NCBI GenBank assembly: GCA_026075535.2
Contig: AP026546.1
Span: forward strand, 3,162,001-3,226,000
Direction of reading: 5' to 3'
DNA: 64,000 nt
DNA from: Tricholoma matsutake
Lineage: Eukaryota > Basidiomycota > Agaricomycetes > Agaricales > Tricholomataceae
Shown here: piece by piece, positions 29,160-40,408 of the stretch
How positions within the stretch are numbered: the first letter of the stretch is position 1
Layout of the letters: every line of letters starts with the position of its first letter
The notes under the pieces: model-generated
Seen by the model: the letters and a program-made list of their open reading frames with translations, nothing else
Databases searched by the model: none
What the model was told of the DNA's origin: nothing
Position numbers and translations under genes: made by a program

Positions 29160-29990
29160 TTCATTCGGCTCCACAACATGAATGTCGAACCCACTGGAGA
29201 TACTCTCAGCCTCTGTACTGTGTACATGTGTCATCACATCAACCCTACATCTGTTGACACATACCTCTCTGGTATATGCCATCAACTGGAACCTTACTTC
29301 CCCGACGTGCAAGAGGTCCATAAATTGCGTCTGGTGCACTGCACCCTCGAAGGGTGCAAATGGCTTAGGGGGACACCCACAGCATGGAAACGTGCACTGA
29401 CAATCAAGGACCTCTCAGCCATGTGTGCAGCTTACCGACTGAACCCCACACATGATGACATCCTTTTCTGCACCCAGCTCTGTGTTGGGTTCTTTGCGCT
29501 GATGTGCCTCGGAGAGCTCACCTTTCCAGACACCCTCACACTTTGCGACCCATGGAGCTCCGTCATCCTACAACCCCACTCCATCCAATTTTTCTTGCCT
29601 GGCCATAAGGCCGACAGATTCTTCAAGGGAAATCTAATCATACTGCATCACAACGATCTAGACTGCAATGCAGCAGCCTTGTTTCAAGTTTACCTGCAGT
29701 TGTGTGACCATCTCTTTCCCATATCGTCTCCTTTATGGCTCACTGCCGATGGCACAGTGCCTACCCGATCCTTTTTCATGATCTGCTTACACCATTTCTT
29801 TGACAATGACGTCGAGGACAATCAATGCATGCAGGGGGCGCGACATCACTGGCCGAACATGGCGTCGCCCCGCAGATCATCCAAGGAATCGGCCGATGGG
29901 CATCTTCTGCATGGCAAATCTATATCCGGAAACATCCCGTCCTGCTGCAGGCCATGTTACATGCATGATGCATGCACAACAGAACCTTTC
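29160..29990 (+). pseudogene. DIRS-like element: tyrosine recombinase
   Basis: The frame from 29178 reads NPTSVDTYLSGICHQLEPYF and WKRALTIKDLSAMCAAYRLN, then FCTQLCVGFFALMCLGELTF (the helix carrying the first catalytic region, with E where R is more usual). After a frameshift near 29810 the other frame gives GGATSLAEHGVAPQIIQGIG and RWASSAWQIYIRKHPVLLQA, which is the C-terminal box ending in the nucleophile Tyr (WQIYI). So RT, RNase H and YR are in the order expected for DIRS/Ngaro-type retroelements, which integrate by recombination rather than with a DDE integrase. Non-functional because of the frameshift. Confidence 0.8.
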
Positions 29991-30212
29991 TCCATGTTGG
30001 CCCCACAGGGCTCACCTTACAGCACCATCCCTGCAGGGATGGCTCACAGTTTCTGGAACAGACTCCCAACTCGGACTTTTCTTGGCTTTTCAACAGACTT
30101 TTCTTATTTTCTTCACATATGGACATCTCCTCCTTTGTATCCATGCTCCTCACATCATTACACTCATCTTCTGTCTCCCCTCTGTTTCTTCCCCTCTCCT
30201 CTATTTAGGCTT

Positions 30213-30325
30213 TAGGTGTACCTCAAAGATCCAAATGATGAGCAGCCCTTCTGGTTGACCCAATGGGTTGCCAAAGGTGCCTTTTCTCCTACATTCCATG
30301 AAAATACATGTCCCTTACACATTGG
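30213..30325 (+). repeat. 113-bp direct repeat, copy 1 (DIRS end)
   Basis: It starts TAGGTGTACCTCAAAGATCC and ends CCCTTACACATTGG. It is nearly identical to 30659-30771. The pair with about 333 bp between them lies just after the recombinase gene, the position of the B1-A2-B2 split direct repeats of DIRS/Ngaro-like elements. Confidence 0.85.
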
Positions 30326-30658
30326 TTGAGTTTAAAGTCTGTTTACACAAGTCCAATGGGAAGGGCCTGAACCACAGCAACAAAGATGTCCATTGCACTG
30401 CATGCTTTCACCCAGTACAAGTGTCTTCACACCGCGTGCATTCACTGTTTACATTGAGTTGGCAACATCTCCTATTCCTCGGGAGAGATGTGGACTGTCT
30501 GAGACAACCCCCTTTTCACGGTTCTCTCTGCTTCCCACATTCTCTCCCAGGTGAGATTGCCATTTGCTTAGTTCTCTCCGGTTATCTCATTCTCTTCCAG
30601 CTTTACAGTACTTTGTAATTCTTTGTCTTCCCACCATCCCACCCTAGTTACTAGTAGG

Positions 30659-30771
30659 TAGGTGTACCTCAAAGATCCAAATGATGAGCGGCCCTTCTGG
30701 TTGACCCAATGGGTTGCCGAAGGTGCCTTTTCTCCTACATTCCACGAAAATACATGTCCCTTACACATTGG
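30659..30771 (+). repeat. 113-bp direct repeat, copy 2 (DIRS end)
   Basis: Only three or four differences from 30213-30325 are seen, all transitions. It probably marks the right end of the DIRS-like element. The matching A1 segment at the left end was not found, so the left end may be truncated. Confidence 0.85.
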
Positions 30772-30778
30772 GTAGTAA

Positions 30779-30925
30779 TGATGTGCCCACAAATATTAAT
30801 AATGTAGCCTACTAATCACCAAAGTTAGATTATGGATCAACACATCAAAAGCTTGTATAAATAGTCATTGTAGATAAACACAATATCAAGTCAGTTATAC
30901 TATTACCAAGTCCTCAGTCTCAACA
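30779..30925 (+). repeat. Probable short copia LTR
   Basis: It ends CAGTCTCAACA and is followed directly by GGTTATGGGCTCTGAGC, close to the PBS-like GGTTATGGGCCCTG of the copia element at 18967 and of the TRIM at 40393. A TATA box GTATAAATAG lies at about 30856, some 65 nt before the end. The left boundary (TGATGTGCCC) is tentative. Confidence 0.5.
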
Positions 30926-30942
30926 GGTTATGGGCTCTGAGC

Positions 30943-31455
30943 TTAACTGAATTTTTGCATACACTCACTCTTAAGGTAGATACTCAACCACTGTCAGGTG
31001 ATGTGACATGGCTGTGACTGGCAGGATAGCACTAGCAATCCATAAACCGACACACTCTCGTTGCATATCTGGGAGAGGTGTCAATTGCCGGCCCAACTTC
31101 AATCCTAAGTTGAGAATATGAGTGCACTTGCACTTGGTCTGGCCAGCCATTAATTCATTTTCGACATGACATGACATGTTTACTACCCATATCATGTGCC
31201 TTTGATAATATTATATCAGAAGAGCGAAGATTGCAAGATGCCAATTCCTCACAACACATTATCAAAAATCAGTCCATGCCAATAATTCTAAATTCCTAAA
31301 ACAAATCTTTTGGCGGGAACACATTTCTATGTAGATATCTAGTTCCTGGGGCATCTTGATTTTCATGGTTTTTGTCACACTTTATCACAATTCATCATGT
31401 GACAGTAGATGGTGATGTGTTTCATCTACCTTAACACACTGAGCCACTTTTCAAA
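30943..31455 (+). other. Copia leader region, nothing coding recognised
   Basis: This is the sequence between the PBS-like site and the gag ATG. It is longer (about 500 bp) than a normal leader and may hold a further small insertion near 30960-31210, but no termini or duplication could be identified. Confidence 0.35.
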
Positions 31456-31614
31456 ATGACAGATGCATCAAACATGCACACAAACATTTACCGGATTGAA
31501 CCCTTGGCAGGAGCCAAGAATTATGCCATGTGGAAGATCAAAATGATGGACATCTTGATGGGACAAGATCTGTGGGAATATGTCGATGGATCAACTATTC
31601 GACCATCAGAATCT
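31456..31614 (+). pseudogene. copia gag N-terminal fragment
   Basis: Translation from ATG 31456 gives MTDASNMHTNIYRIEPLAGA, then KNYAMWKIKMMDILMGQDLW and EYVDGSTIRPSES, the conserved start of copia gag (NYxxWKxxMxxxL). The palindrome beginning at 31615 cuts it. No continuation is recognised to the right of 33417, so only about 53 codons survive. Confidence 0.75.
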
Positions 31615-33417
31615 TAGGGACTACCATGGATGATGTACTAAAGTCCATGGATATGGGTGGCATCCATGGATCATCCATGGGTATCCATATGAATACTACT
31701 ATTTTTTATGCTCTCAAATGCTCTAATATATGTACCATAGTCTGTTAAAATGGTTTAGCAAGGTCAATTACCTGTTGGAGTGCCTTGTTGGCACACATAG
31801 TGTTGCCACTAGCCAAGCCACTTGTTTTCAATAATCCGGCTATAGCATCACAAATAAAATAGGTAAATGTCTCAAAATATTTGACATGGTAGAGGACCTC
31901 AAAAGCTGGAGGGTCTTCTGCAAACATTGGTTGATCCATCAGTTATTGGTAAGCAATTTTAATTTAGCCACTTGCCATGAGCCAATGGCCAATAGAACTT
32001 CTATATCTCAATGTTATGAGTCCTTAACAAAGTTAAGACTCATTCTCAAACCCAGAATCAATGAAAAATTCAGTGTGACCATTTTTCCACATCTGTTTTC
32101 CCCATGGTCAGTAATTTTCAGCAACCATTACAAAAATTACTGACTTTATACCCATGGGAGTCAAAAATTTATAGTGATGTTATACATCATTCTAACCAGT
32201 TTTTGAGCTGAGTTCAAAAATGATATTGGGAGAGTCATGTGACTTACCATAAATGGAATATAGTGATGCTATATACCATTCTGATCAGTTTTTTGAGCTG
32301 AGTTCAAAAATGACAATGGGAGAGTCAAATGTGACCATGATATAAATGGAATATAGTGATGTTATATACCATTCTGATCTGTTTTTTAAGCTGAGTTCAA
32401 AAATGACATTGGATATAGTGATGTTATATGATATATCCATTCTAACCAGGATTTTGAGCTGAGTTTGAAAATCTACATTAGTGATGTGATTTACCATCCA
32501 TGGAATATAGTCATGTTATATACTTGGGGGTGAGGGCCAATTCTGGCAAGTATGAGTCCTTATGTTATTTTATTATATTATTAAACTGGATATGAACAGA
32601 ATGGTAAATCACATCACTCTGTAGATGTCATTTTCAAACTCAGCTCAAAATCCTGGTTAGAATGGATATAACATCACTATATTCCATTTATGGTAAGTCA
32701 CATGACTCTTCCAATGTCATTTTTGAACTCAACTTAAAAACAGATCAGAATGGTATATAACATCACTATATTCCATTTATATCATGGTCACATTTGACTC
32801 TCCCATTGTCATTTTTGAACTCAGCTCAAAAACTGGTTAGAATGATGTATAACATCACTATAAATTTTTGACTCCCATGGGTATAAAGTCAGTAATTTTT
32901 GTAATGGTTGCTGAAAATTACTGACCATGGGGAAAACAGATGTGGAAAAATGGTCACACTGAATTTTTCATTGATTCTGGGTTTGAGAACGAGTCTTAAC
33001 TTTGTTAAGGACTCATAACATTGAGATATAGAAGTTCTATTGGCCATTGGCTCATGGCAAGTGGCTAAATTAAAATTGCTTACCAATAACTGATGGATCA
33101 ACCAATGTTTGCAGAAGACCCTCCAGCTTTTGAGGTCCTCTACCATGTCAAATATTTTGAGACATTTACCTATTTTATTTGTGATGCTATAGCCGGATTA
33201 TTGAAAACAAGTGGCTTGGCTAGTGGCAACACTATGTGTGCCAACAAGGCACTCCAACAGGTAATTGACCTTGCTAAACCATTTTAACAGACTATGGTAC
33301 ATATATTAGAGCATTTGAGAGCATAAAAAATAGTAGTATTCATATGGATACCCATGGATGATCCATGGATGCCACCCATATCCATGGACTTTAGTACATC
33401 ATCCATGGTAGTCCCTA
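31615..33417. mobile_element. 1.8-kb fold-back element (near-perfect palindrome)
   Basis: The left arm starts TAGGGACTACCATGGATGAT and the right arm ends with its inverse. The arms are about 0.85 kb each, with a small loop near 32525-32585. An 85-codon stretch in each arm differs at one residue, so arms are about 99% identical. Within the arms lie several 100-115-bp tandem units containing ATATAGTGATGTTATA and GAGCTGAGTTCAAAAATGAC. No 8-bp duplication is present; TA at each junction would fit a TA target duplication with ends GGGACTACC, so the superfamily is open. No real gene inside. Confidence 0.8.
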
Positions 33418-34589
33418 GTTCAGTGGCACACTTGGTGTCTGCAGGAGGATTTAATTCTCTGGTGTGTTTGTTGGGTTTTGTTCACCTTTGTTATCTGGTG
33501 TTCTGCCACTATGTGTGGCACTGCAGTGTGGTCTTGTAGAGCCCCTTTCATCCAGTGCCTGGGCTGCAGGGGCCCAAGAACTCCTTCCAGAAACTCTTGA
33601 TAAGGTGCCTGAGGCATAACAGTGTTGTGCATGGTTGTTGGGGGCAAAAGTGCCCATGTAGGCCTGCCAAGCAAGTTACATGGGGTCTTGGGGGGCTGCA
33701 GTGAGTTCAAGTCTCTCAGGCAGCTTGAACTCATTGCCTGCAGTTTTGGTTAGGCATCCCCCATAGTCTAATATTAGAGGTTGTTACATCTACTGTGAAG
33801 CACTAGTCTCCAGCAGTAGGTGTGGTGCAACCTATTCCTTTCCAAGTTCTCAGTATTGAGGACTCAGTCTTTACAACCTGAGCCCCACAAAATCTGATGG
33901 GTCTGTCATCTATTCGTGCAGGTTTAGCTGGTTGGTGTTTGAAAAATCCTAGCTTGATGGCACTTCTATAGTTATCTACAGTGGGCTCAGAGACTGGGGC
34001 CTGGTGTTCTAAGGTCTAGTAGGCATACAGAATACATGTAAGTATTTATGTTAGCTCAATTCCCAACTTTCAGAAGTACAGAGGCAGCCAAAATGATTCT
34101 ATTTGCAAATTCATTACTGACTTCCAAAAATATCCATTGCCATGTGACCCATGATGATCCACTTTGAAACACATCGCAAGTTTAAAGTACTTGTCATACT
34201 TACTACTTTAAACTTGAAAATTGGTTCTACCTGTACTTTTTTTAATACTGTAATACTCGAGTATCATTTCTATGTTATCAGTAGTTAACAGATTCATATA
34301 TTCTTGAAGGTAGGGTGTCAAAGTAGTTTCTGTTGGGGCAAGACTGATTCATGTGTGTGAGTATCTGAATGTTAGGGAACTTGAGCATGAGTTTGCACAA
34401 CTCTTGCTCATAGTAGTGTATGATGCTCTGTGTGAGTAACAATCTTTGGTTCAGAATGTAACCTGTACAATGTAGCTCCTTCATCACCATTGCTGTCGTC
34501 ATCATCACTGCTCTCATCACTGCTGTTGCCACTGTCTGACCACTCTTCTATCAGTCTCCATTCCGGATACACAAGAGTAAGCAGATGTT
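33418..34589. other. No gene recognised
   Basis: About 1.2 kb between the fold-back element and the COG6 pseudogene. Minus-strand translation gives scattered codon-like stretches (for example near 33960-33840 ARIDDRPIRFCGAQVVKTES, and near 34560-34470 an acidic WSDSGNSSDESSDDDDSNGD) but no family I recognise and many stops. Confidence 0.4.
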
Positions 34590-36900
34590 GCGCTGAAAGC
34601 TGCAATAGATGGTGCAACTGCATGACTTCTGGGCCTGAAAGCCATAATGGAAAGTTTCATAATGCAGCCTGCAGCTCAGTGGGCTGTGTCGAGGGGATAT
34701 GGGACAGGGGTTCCTATAGCATTGATCAATAATGATCATCTGAGTTAAATGAAATAAGCAAGCTCACATTCATTCAACAAGTATTGCATGTTTCAGCCAC
34801 TAGACTAATGCCAGCATCAACCATGATATTTGTAAACTGTGGGTATCTAGTGTCAGTATCTTTCATAGGTGGTGTCCAAAGGCAGCACACACATGTTCAT
34901 CAGTAAGCATAGTTTCTCGTTCTTCAATCACTTTCTGCACTTTCTGCTGCTTCTCATGCATAAAAGAAAATGGCTCCAGGATACTCTGTACAAAGGACAC
35001 AATCACCAAAAGTTCAAGGGTTTCAGGCCAAAGGATAGTGAATGGACCTGAAGATAGCTTAAGCAATTAAGGATGCATACAGCTTGGTCCCACCTGTTTC
35101 TTCTCTTCACTGGTAGTGGCACACATTTCAACAGCAGGATCCACCATGATATCAAGGATCTTCTTGAAACTGGCAACTTGTTCAGTGTTATCCTCACTGA
35201 TTAAAGAGGTCTGGTAGACTGTCCTGATGTTGCACAATATCTGAGCATGGTCCAGGATTGGAAGGGGTGGATTCAGTGAATGGTTGTTCAGGTCCTATCG
35301 GACAATTTGTATGATAAAGAAAAATAATGAAAGAAATAGAGGTAATAGTGCATGAGAGTAACACATAGGAGAGCTCAACCTTGGGCTTCTATTGATTTGT
35401 AGAATATGCTGTACATAATGTTGGTAATCCTGTTGAAGCACCTGTTAGAGATGTATGATTATGTCATATGGTAGACACTTACTCTAAAAGAGTCATTGAT
35501 AAAAAAAGTGTTCTCCCCAATGGTTCGACACATCATAATCAGGTAAAACTGTAGTAGGTTTGCAATTTTGTATGAAATGATGCTGCTCTCCTGGGACCGC
35601 ACTGTTGTTGCACCTGAATCTATAGCCTGGTTGAGCTCACTGGCAAAGATAGTAACCCAAAACCCTACCTTGAGTGGCATACACAGCTTCCCCATGCAAG
35701 TGTCCATCAACTCCTGTATCCACTCCTCTTCCTCACTATCCCCATTAAAAACTCTCACACTCCCAACCATCCTGCCATCACTACTAAGCCCAAACAAACT
35801 CTCAAGGAGTTCCCATTCAGCAGTGATAGCCTGATGAACCCAAGCAAGCATGTCTCCAACATAATGCAGTGGATCGTGGGTGTGGAGTTCAATTGGTCAG
35901 GGCAAACCCAAAGGACCTCCTCTTGTCAGGGCTGTCAGGAAACATGACAGCAGTGTGGCTTGCCAGGTATGTGAAAACACAAGTTAGTGCTTCCCTTAAA
36001 GTTGGGACACTGTCAGTGAAGTGTAAATTACTGCAATTTATGAAAACCCATGTTAGTAATTTGAGATGCTCCTGACTGCTGCTTGCATTGTTTGGCTAAT
36101 GTCCACATGCATGTCCTGACCTATTCCTTGGAAATCATGGGAACACCAGCACAATATCTTTTTGTAACCCTGTTTGAGGTTTGAAGACGTAGACACCATA
36201 ATGTCAAGGCTAGTTTCACATCAGCAACAGATCTTAACCTATTCAACAATGGGAACTCACTCCACTTTCATCACACCATCTTCACCAGCCATGAGGACTT
36301 AGCAATTGTCTCAGATTCTTTCTATCATCCATGGCATCAAAGAATTGGGTACCAACAGGAATGTCCCTCGAGATTATAGCTTCCACCTCCTCATCCCTAA
36401 GTGTGAACCAGTCAAGGAAGAGGGTTGCAATGGATCTCTTATTCTCCACCTCTTGTCTAACAGTCAGTTAGTTTGTGAATCCTAAACAAGCACCAGCACA
36501 CAAACCTCTCTTAAGTTACCAGCTCATTCCAACAGAGTTTTGCTTGCTTCCATAGTTAAAAGGAGCTGAGCCTCTGCTTCATCACAACTCCATCGCATGT
36601 CACTGATATGTTGCAGCAATTCATCCAGTTTCTGCCCATTATGAGTGTTAACCACAGCAGAGTGAAGACATATTTTATGAATGACCCACTTTGTCCACTT
36701 CTCCAAAAGCTTTCAGAAATTGATGACTTCCTTCCACAAGCTTAACTTCCATATCCTTGCAAAGGTTCTTGCATGCCCTGGCAGCGGACTCACCCAGGAT
36801 GGTCTCTGACAAGACATATTCAGGATGCAGGTTTGCAATCCATTCCACTGTAAAAGTCAACTTATTCCCGATATGCCAGACAGCCCAGCACAAGTGGTAC
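34590..36900 (-). pseudogene. COG6: COG6-like gene (Golgi tethering complex subunit), decayed, introns retained
   Basis: Minus-strand pieces in order match COG6: KNLCKDMEVKLVEGSHQFLK AFGEVDK; SDMRWSCDEAEAQLLLTMEA; QEVENKRSIATLFLDWF; LRDEEVEAIISRDIPVGTQF; VLMAGEDG; ALTRGGPLGLP*PIELHTHD; YVGDMLAWVHQAITAEWELL; VRSQESSIISYKIANLLQFY; FKKILDIMVDPAVEMC; SILEPFSFMHEKQQKVQKVI; PLSHIPSTQPTELQAAL. Introns such as the one at about 36508-36460 (GT..TAG) are still in place, so it is a DNA-level copy, not a retrocopy. In-frame stops occur at 36534-36536 and 35897-35899 (both TGA at expected Arg) and near 36310 (TAA). COG6 in live form is part of the conserved oligomeric Golgi complex for retrograde vesicle tethering. 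Confidence 0.75.
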
Positions 36901-37802
36901 CAAACACCTGTTAGAGTGTGAATAGATTCATAACCCTATATCACAATTCTGAATGCCTGTGACTTGAATGTCTTGGCACGTCATCCTGATTTCTGTGCCA
37001 GCTTTGTGAATGATTGCAGGAGCTGTGTTGTAAATCCCTTCACCATCGAACATGCCTAGATGTGTGTGACTCAGATGCAATGCATTGGATCACATGTTAT
37101 TGTTTGATGATCAATGTGTTGATCTTGTTTCCATGCATTGCATCTTGCTTCTCACCTTCACAAGCTCCAAGTCATGCAACTTATCCATGTCCTTGCACTT
37201 GCATTCTGTTGCCTCAATGTTATCCTCCTACAGGGTCTGTATACTGCCACTGTAAGTTGGTTTGTATTGCTCCTCAACTTATTGTGCTAAGTAATGCTTT
37301 TTTGACCAGCATATATTACCTTGCACTATTCAATGTCATTCATTGTACAACAATCCTTGCACATTTGGATTTGTCTGTCCTCTTCATCTGGTAGAATGTT
37401 CTACCTTGACTGTCAAACCTCTTGAGCTGCATGTGCAGTCTCATGAAATTCACCATTCTGTCTTCGAACAAAAAACTTCCATGTGTTTTGGTATGAACAG
37501 ACAGTGTCTCATTGATACTACCAATGGTTCTCATGTGTGCAATGTGATTTTGAGTTTGATCTATCAGATATTGCTCTTTGTTCTGCATTGCATTGCAACT
37601 TTTTTATTACATATTTCAGCAAGGTCATTAGAATTTTACCTTTCTGCTTATTGGCAGCTACTGCTTCTGATGTATGTTCTTCCTTTGCATCATGTTTCAG
37701 CAAGCTGTTACTGTGTGGCCCTAGGTTTCTTACAAAACCAATGTTACTGACATGATTAGATGGTCATACATAATTTATTCCTTATGACCATCATGGACTG
37801 CT
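36901..37802. other. No gene recognised; possible Helitron N-terminal remnant
   Basis: It lies between the COG6 pseudogene and the first clear Helitron coding stretch. Plus-strand ORFs (37014-37394, 37343-37750) are Cys- and Leu-rich with no known motif, though the stretch VECSTLTVKPLELHVQSHEI may be real coding sequence of the Helitron protein N-terminus. The Helitron 5' terminus was not found. Confidence 0.35.
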
Positions 37803-38780
37803 ATGTCACCACATACTCCTCAACAGCATTTTTCCACTCACCATGGCATGCACTCTCTTCTTTATGGAACAACTGTTCTAGTATTGACAAGTAATCTGAT
37901 TGGATTGTTTCCCTCTGCACTTTATTTTAGCCCATTTTCATTTCATTGCCCATGTATGCCATGCAGTTCTGATGGTCCTCCATCAAGTTTTCTATCCCAG
38001 TTGCCTACTTTTGATCATGCTTCAATTCCCATGGGTGGAGGGAGGCCATATTTATTTTCACATGCATCGGTCACCTCATTTATTAAAAAAGGTAATGAAC
38101 AATTGTCTACAGTTCATGTGTTTCGATATGTGGACCATGCAGATGAAATAGGTTGCCTAGTATATCCTGTTGAGCATCAATTTGTGTATGCAGACTTGTC
38201 CCTTACTGATATTGTTCTGCATCTTTCTAAGCAGATGGTCCAAAAAATTGCACAAATACATAAAATCCCTCTTAGCTCTCACTGGTGTCTTACTAAGGAT
38301 CAACTTGTACAGGTCTTTGAAGGTCATGACTGTGTCAATTGCAATCATTACACTTCTGTTTTAGAAGCACAGATGTCTCAACTGAAAAAAAACATATCTT
38401 CTAGTAACACATTTGCAAACCTCTCAAAAGAGAAGAAAGATGAACAGAATGTTAAAAAAGCTATAAACTGTAAAAAAAGAAATTCATGCAGCCAAATTCT
38501 AATGTGGACAATGTCCAACTTGACCCATCTGTTCCCTTTCCTCCTCCTCCATTAACAGAGGCCCTGAAGGAGACAATAGTTAGAGATTGGTGCAAAGATT
38601 CAAAACCATCATCTCTTGAAGAATCTGGATGTGCTGTATGTGGTGAGTTAGTGCATATTTCTCAGCTGAGTCACCTCAAAGCCATAAAGACAATACTTGG
38701 AATCTTGGAAACTCCAGATGTAACTCAAACTGAATGCAAAACTGCTTCTCAAGTAATTTCTGAGTTCAAAGGTCCAGTCC
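37803..38780 (+). pseudogene. Helitron protein, N-terminal region
   Basis: Frames 37803-38555 and 38486-38780 give VHVFRYVDHADEIGCLVYPV, FVYADLSLTDIVLHLSKQMV, FEGHDCVNCNHYTSVLEAQM and, after a shift, LTEALKETIVRDWCKDSKP and ESGCAVCGELVHISQLSHLK (a Cys-rich segment). The last codons (EFKGPV) join directly to LDYQCGKVCDNCCKSIRKGK at 39446 when the CACTA-type insertion and one TCC are removed. This N-terminal Cys-rich part precedes the DUF6570-type domain in basidiomycete Helitrons. Confidence 0.75.
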
Positions 38781-39442
38781 CACTACTGTGGCTGACCTGT
38801 GTTTCCCACAGAAACACAACCTTAGAAACTTGTTTTAAGACTTCTAATGTGTATATCCTTTGGATATTCTTAATATGTATGTAAAAGAAATGTCAGGGAA
38901 ATATTTTACATGTATCCAAGCTGTATCTGCAAGGAACATAAAAGGTGTATTCTACAATGTTTCTTTCAGATCCCTTCTGGAAACATTTTTCATGTTCCCT
39001 TTGTGTAAGTTAAGGAAACACTTTTTATGTAATTATGGCTGTATCTGCATAAAACACTTGACATATATTTTATTATGTGTTTTCTATGGATACATGCAAA
39101 GAATAAAGGGGTTACCATGGTTACACATGTATCCCTAGGAAACACATAATAAAATTACATGTTAAATGTTTTCTGCAGATACAGACATAATTACATAAAA
39201 AGTGTTTCTTTAACTTACACAAAGGGAACATGAAAAATGTTTCCACAAGGGATCTGAAAGAAACATTGTAGAATACACCTTTTATGTTCCTTGCAGATAC
39301 AGCTTGGATACATGTAAAATATTTTCCTGGCATTCCTTTTACATACATATTAAGAATATCCAAAGGATATACACATCAGAAGTCTTAAAACAAGTTTCTA
39401 AGGCTGTGTTTCTGTGGGAAACACAGGTCAGCCACAGTAGTG
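38781..39442. mobile_element. CACTA-type fold-back element (662 bp)
   Basis: The ends are CACTACTGTGGCTGACCTGT and its inverse, extended into arms of roughly 300 bp that fold back on each other. A 3-bp duplication TCC (38778-38780, 39443-39445) flanks it. CACTA termini with a 3-bp duplication are the hallmark of the CACTA/EnSpm superfamily. Excision restores the Helitron frame. The arms differ at several sites, mostly transitions. No transposase inside. Confidence 0.85.
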
Positions 39443-39445
39443 TCC

Positions 39446-40387
39446 TTGACTATCAGTGTGGCAAAGTGTGTGATAATTGCTGCAAGAGCATAAGAAAAGG
39501 GAAAGTGCCATGCCTTGCTTTAGCTAACAACCTTTGGATTGGTAAGGTTCCCAAAGTGCTGTCTGATTTCAACTTCATGGAAAGACTTCTCATTGCATGC
39601 ATTCATCACAACTGTTGTTTTGTCAAGGTAGCCTCTAGTGGTCTCAGAAAAATGGTTGCTTATGTAATTACATTTGAATCTCCTCTCCCAAAGGTATACC
39701 ACACCCTGCCTCCTCCAGTGGAAGAAATGGATAATGTTCTTGCCATTCTATTCACAGGACCTTTAAAACCCACTGAACAGGACCTGTCATGCATACCACT
39801 TCTAGTCAGAAGAAATTATATAGCAAATGTACTTGAATGGCTAAAACTGAACCATGTAGATTACAAGGACTTGGACATCTCATATGAAAATCTAAATAGC
39901 TATCCAGAGGATTCTCCTTCTGTATCTGTTGAATATCGTCATGAGGTCTCCAACAATGTACCACAACCTGCCTCCTCCAGTGAAAGAAATGGATAATGTT
40001 CTTGCCATTTCATTCACAGGACCTTCAAAACCCACTGAACAGGACCTGTCATGCATACCACTTCTAGTCAGAAGAAATTATATAGCAAATGCACTTGAAA
40101 TGGCTAAAACTGAACCATGTAGATTACAAGGACTTGGACATCTCATATGAAAATCTAAATAGCTATCCAGAGGATTCTCCTCCTGTATCTGTTGAATATC
40201 GTCATGAGGTCTCCAACAATGTTCCTGAGGGTACGAGCACATTTGATAATAGAGCTGATGATGGTGTTGAGGTAGGAGAGTGTCCTTTTATTGTTCATGG
40301 CTTGACAGGTGCATAATTGGATACAAAATCAATTGATGAACAAAAGGCAATTGCTCTTCAGCACTGGTCAAATAGAGGAAAGGCTCT
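39446..40387 (+). pseudogene. Helitron protein, DUF6570-like domain
   Basis: It reads CGKVCDNCCKSIRKGKVPCL, ALANNLWIGKVPKVLSDFNF, MERLLIACIHHNCCFVKVAS and GLRKMVAYVITFESPLPKVY: the Cys-rich plus LANxLWIGxVP pattern that I recall upstream of the Rep domain in fungal Helitrons. LPPPVEEMDNVLAILFTGPL and VRRNYIANVLEWLKLNHVDY follow. A segment of about 262 bp is tandemly duplicated (39698-40220), breaking the frame, and the TRIM is inserted at 40393. Confidence 0.78.
39698..40220 (+). repeat. Tandem duplication of 262 bp inside the Helitron ORF
   Basis: ACACCCTGCCTCC at 39701 recurs as ACAACCTGCCTCC at 39963, and the match continues through GTCTCCAACAATGT (39945 and 40207). The copies differ at about 7 sites and by a 1-2-base indel that shifts the frame. 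It duplicates codons of the region after the DUF6570-like domain. Confidence 0.9.
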
Positions 40388-40408
40388 TGCCATGTTAAAC
40401 AGAAAAGA

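Noticed and set aside
30213..30771. CRISPR-like or tandem array
   Set aside because: Only two 113-bp repeats in a eukaryotic transposon context; no spacer structure.
31886..32143. 85-aa ORF present twice in opposite orientation (also 32889-33146)
   Set aside because: Both are arms of the palindrome; no similarity to known proteins and no sign of a coding constraint.
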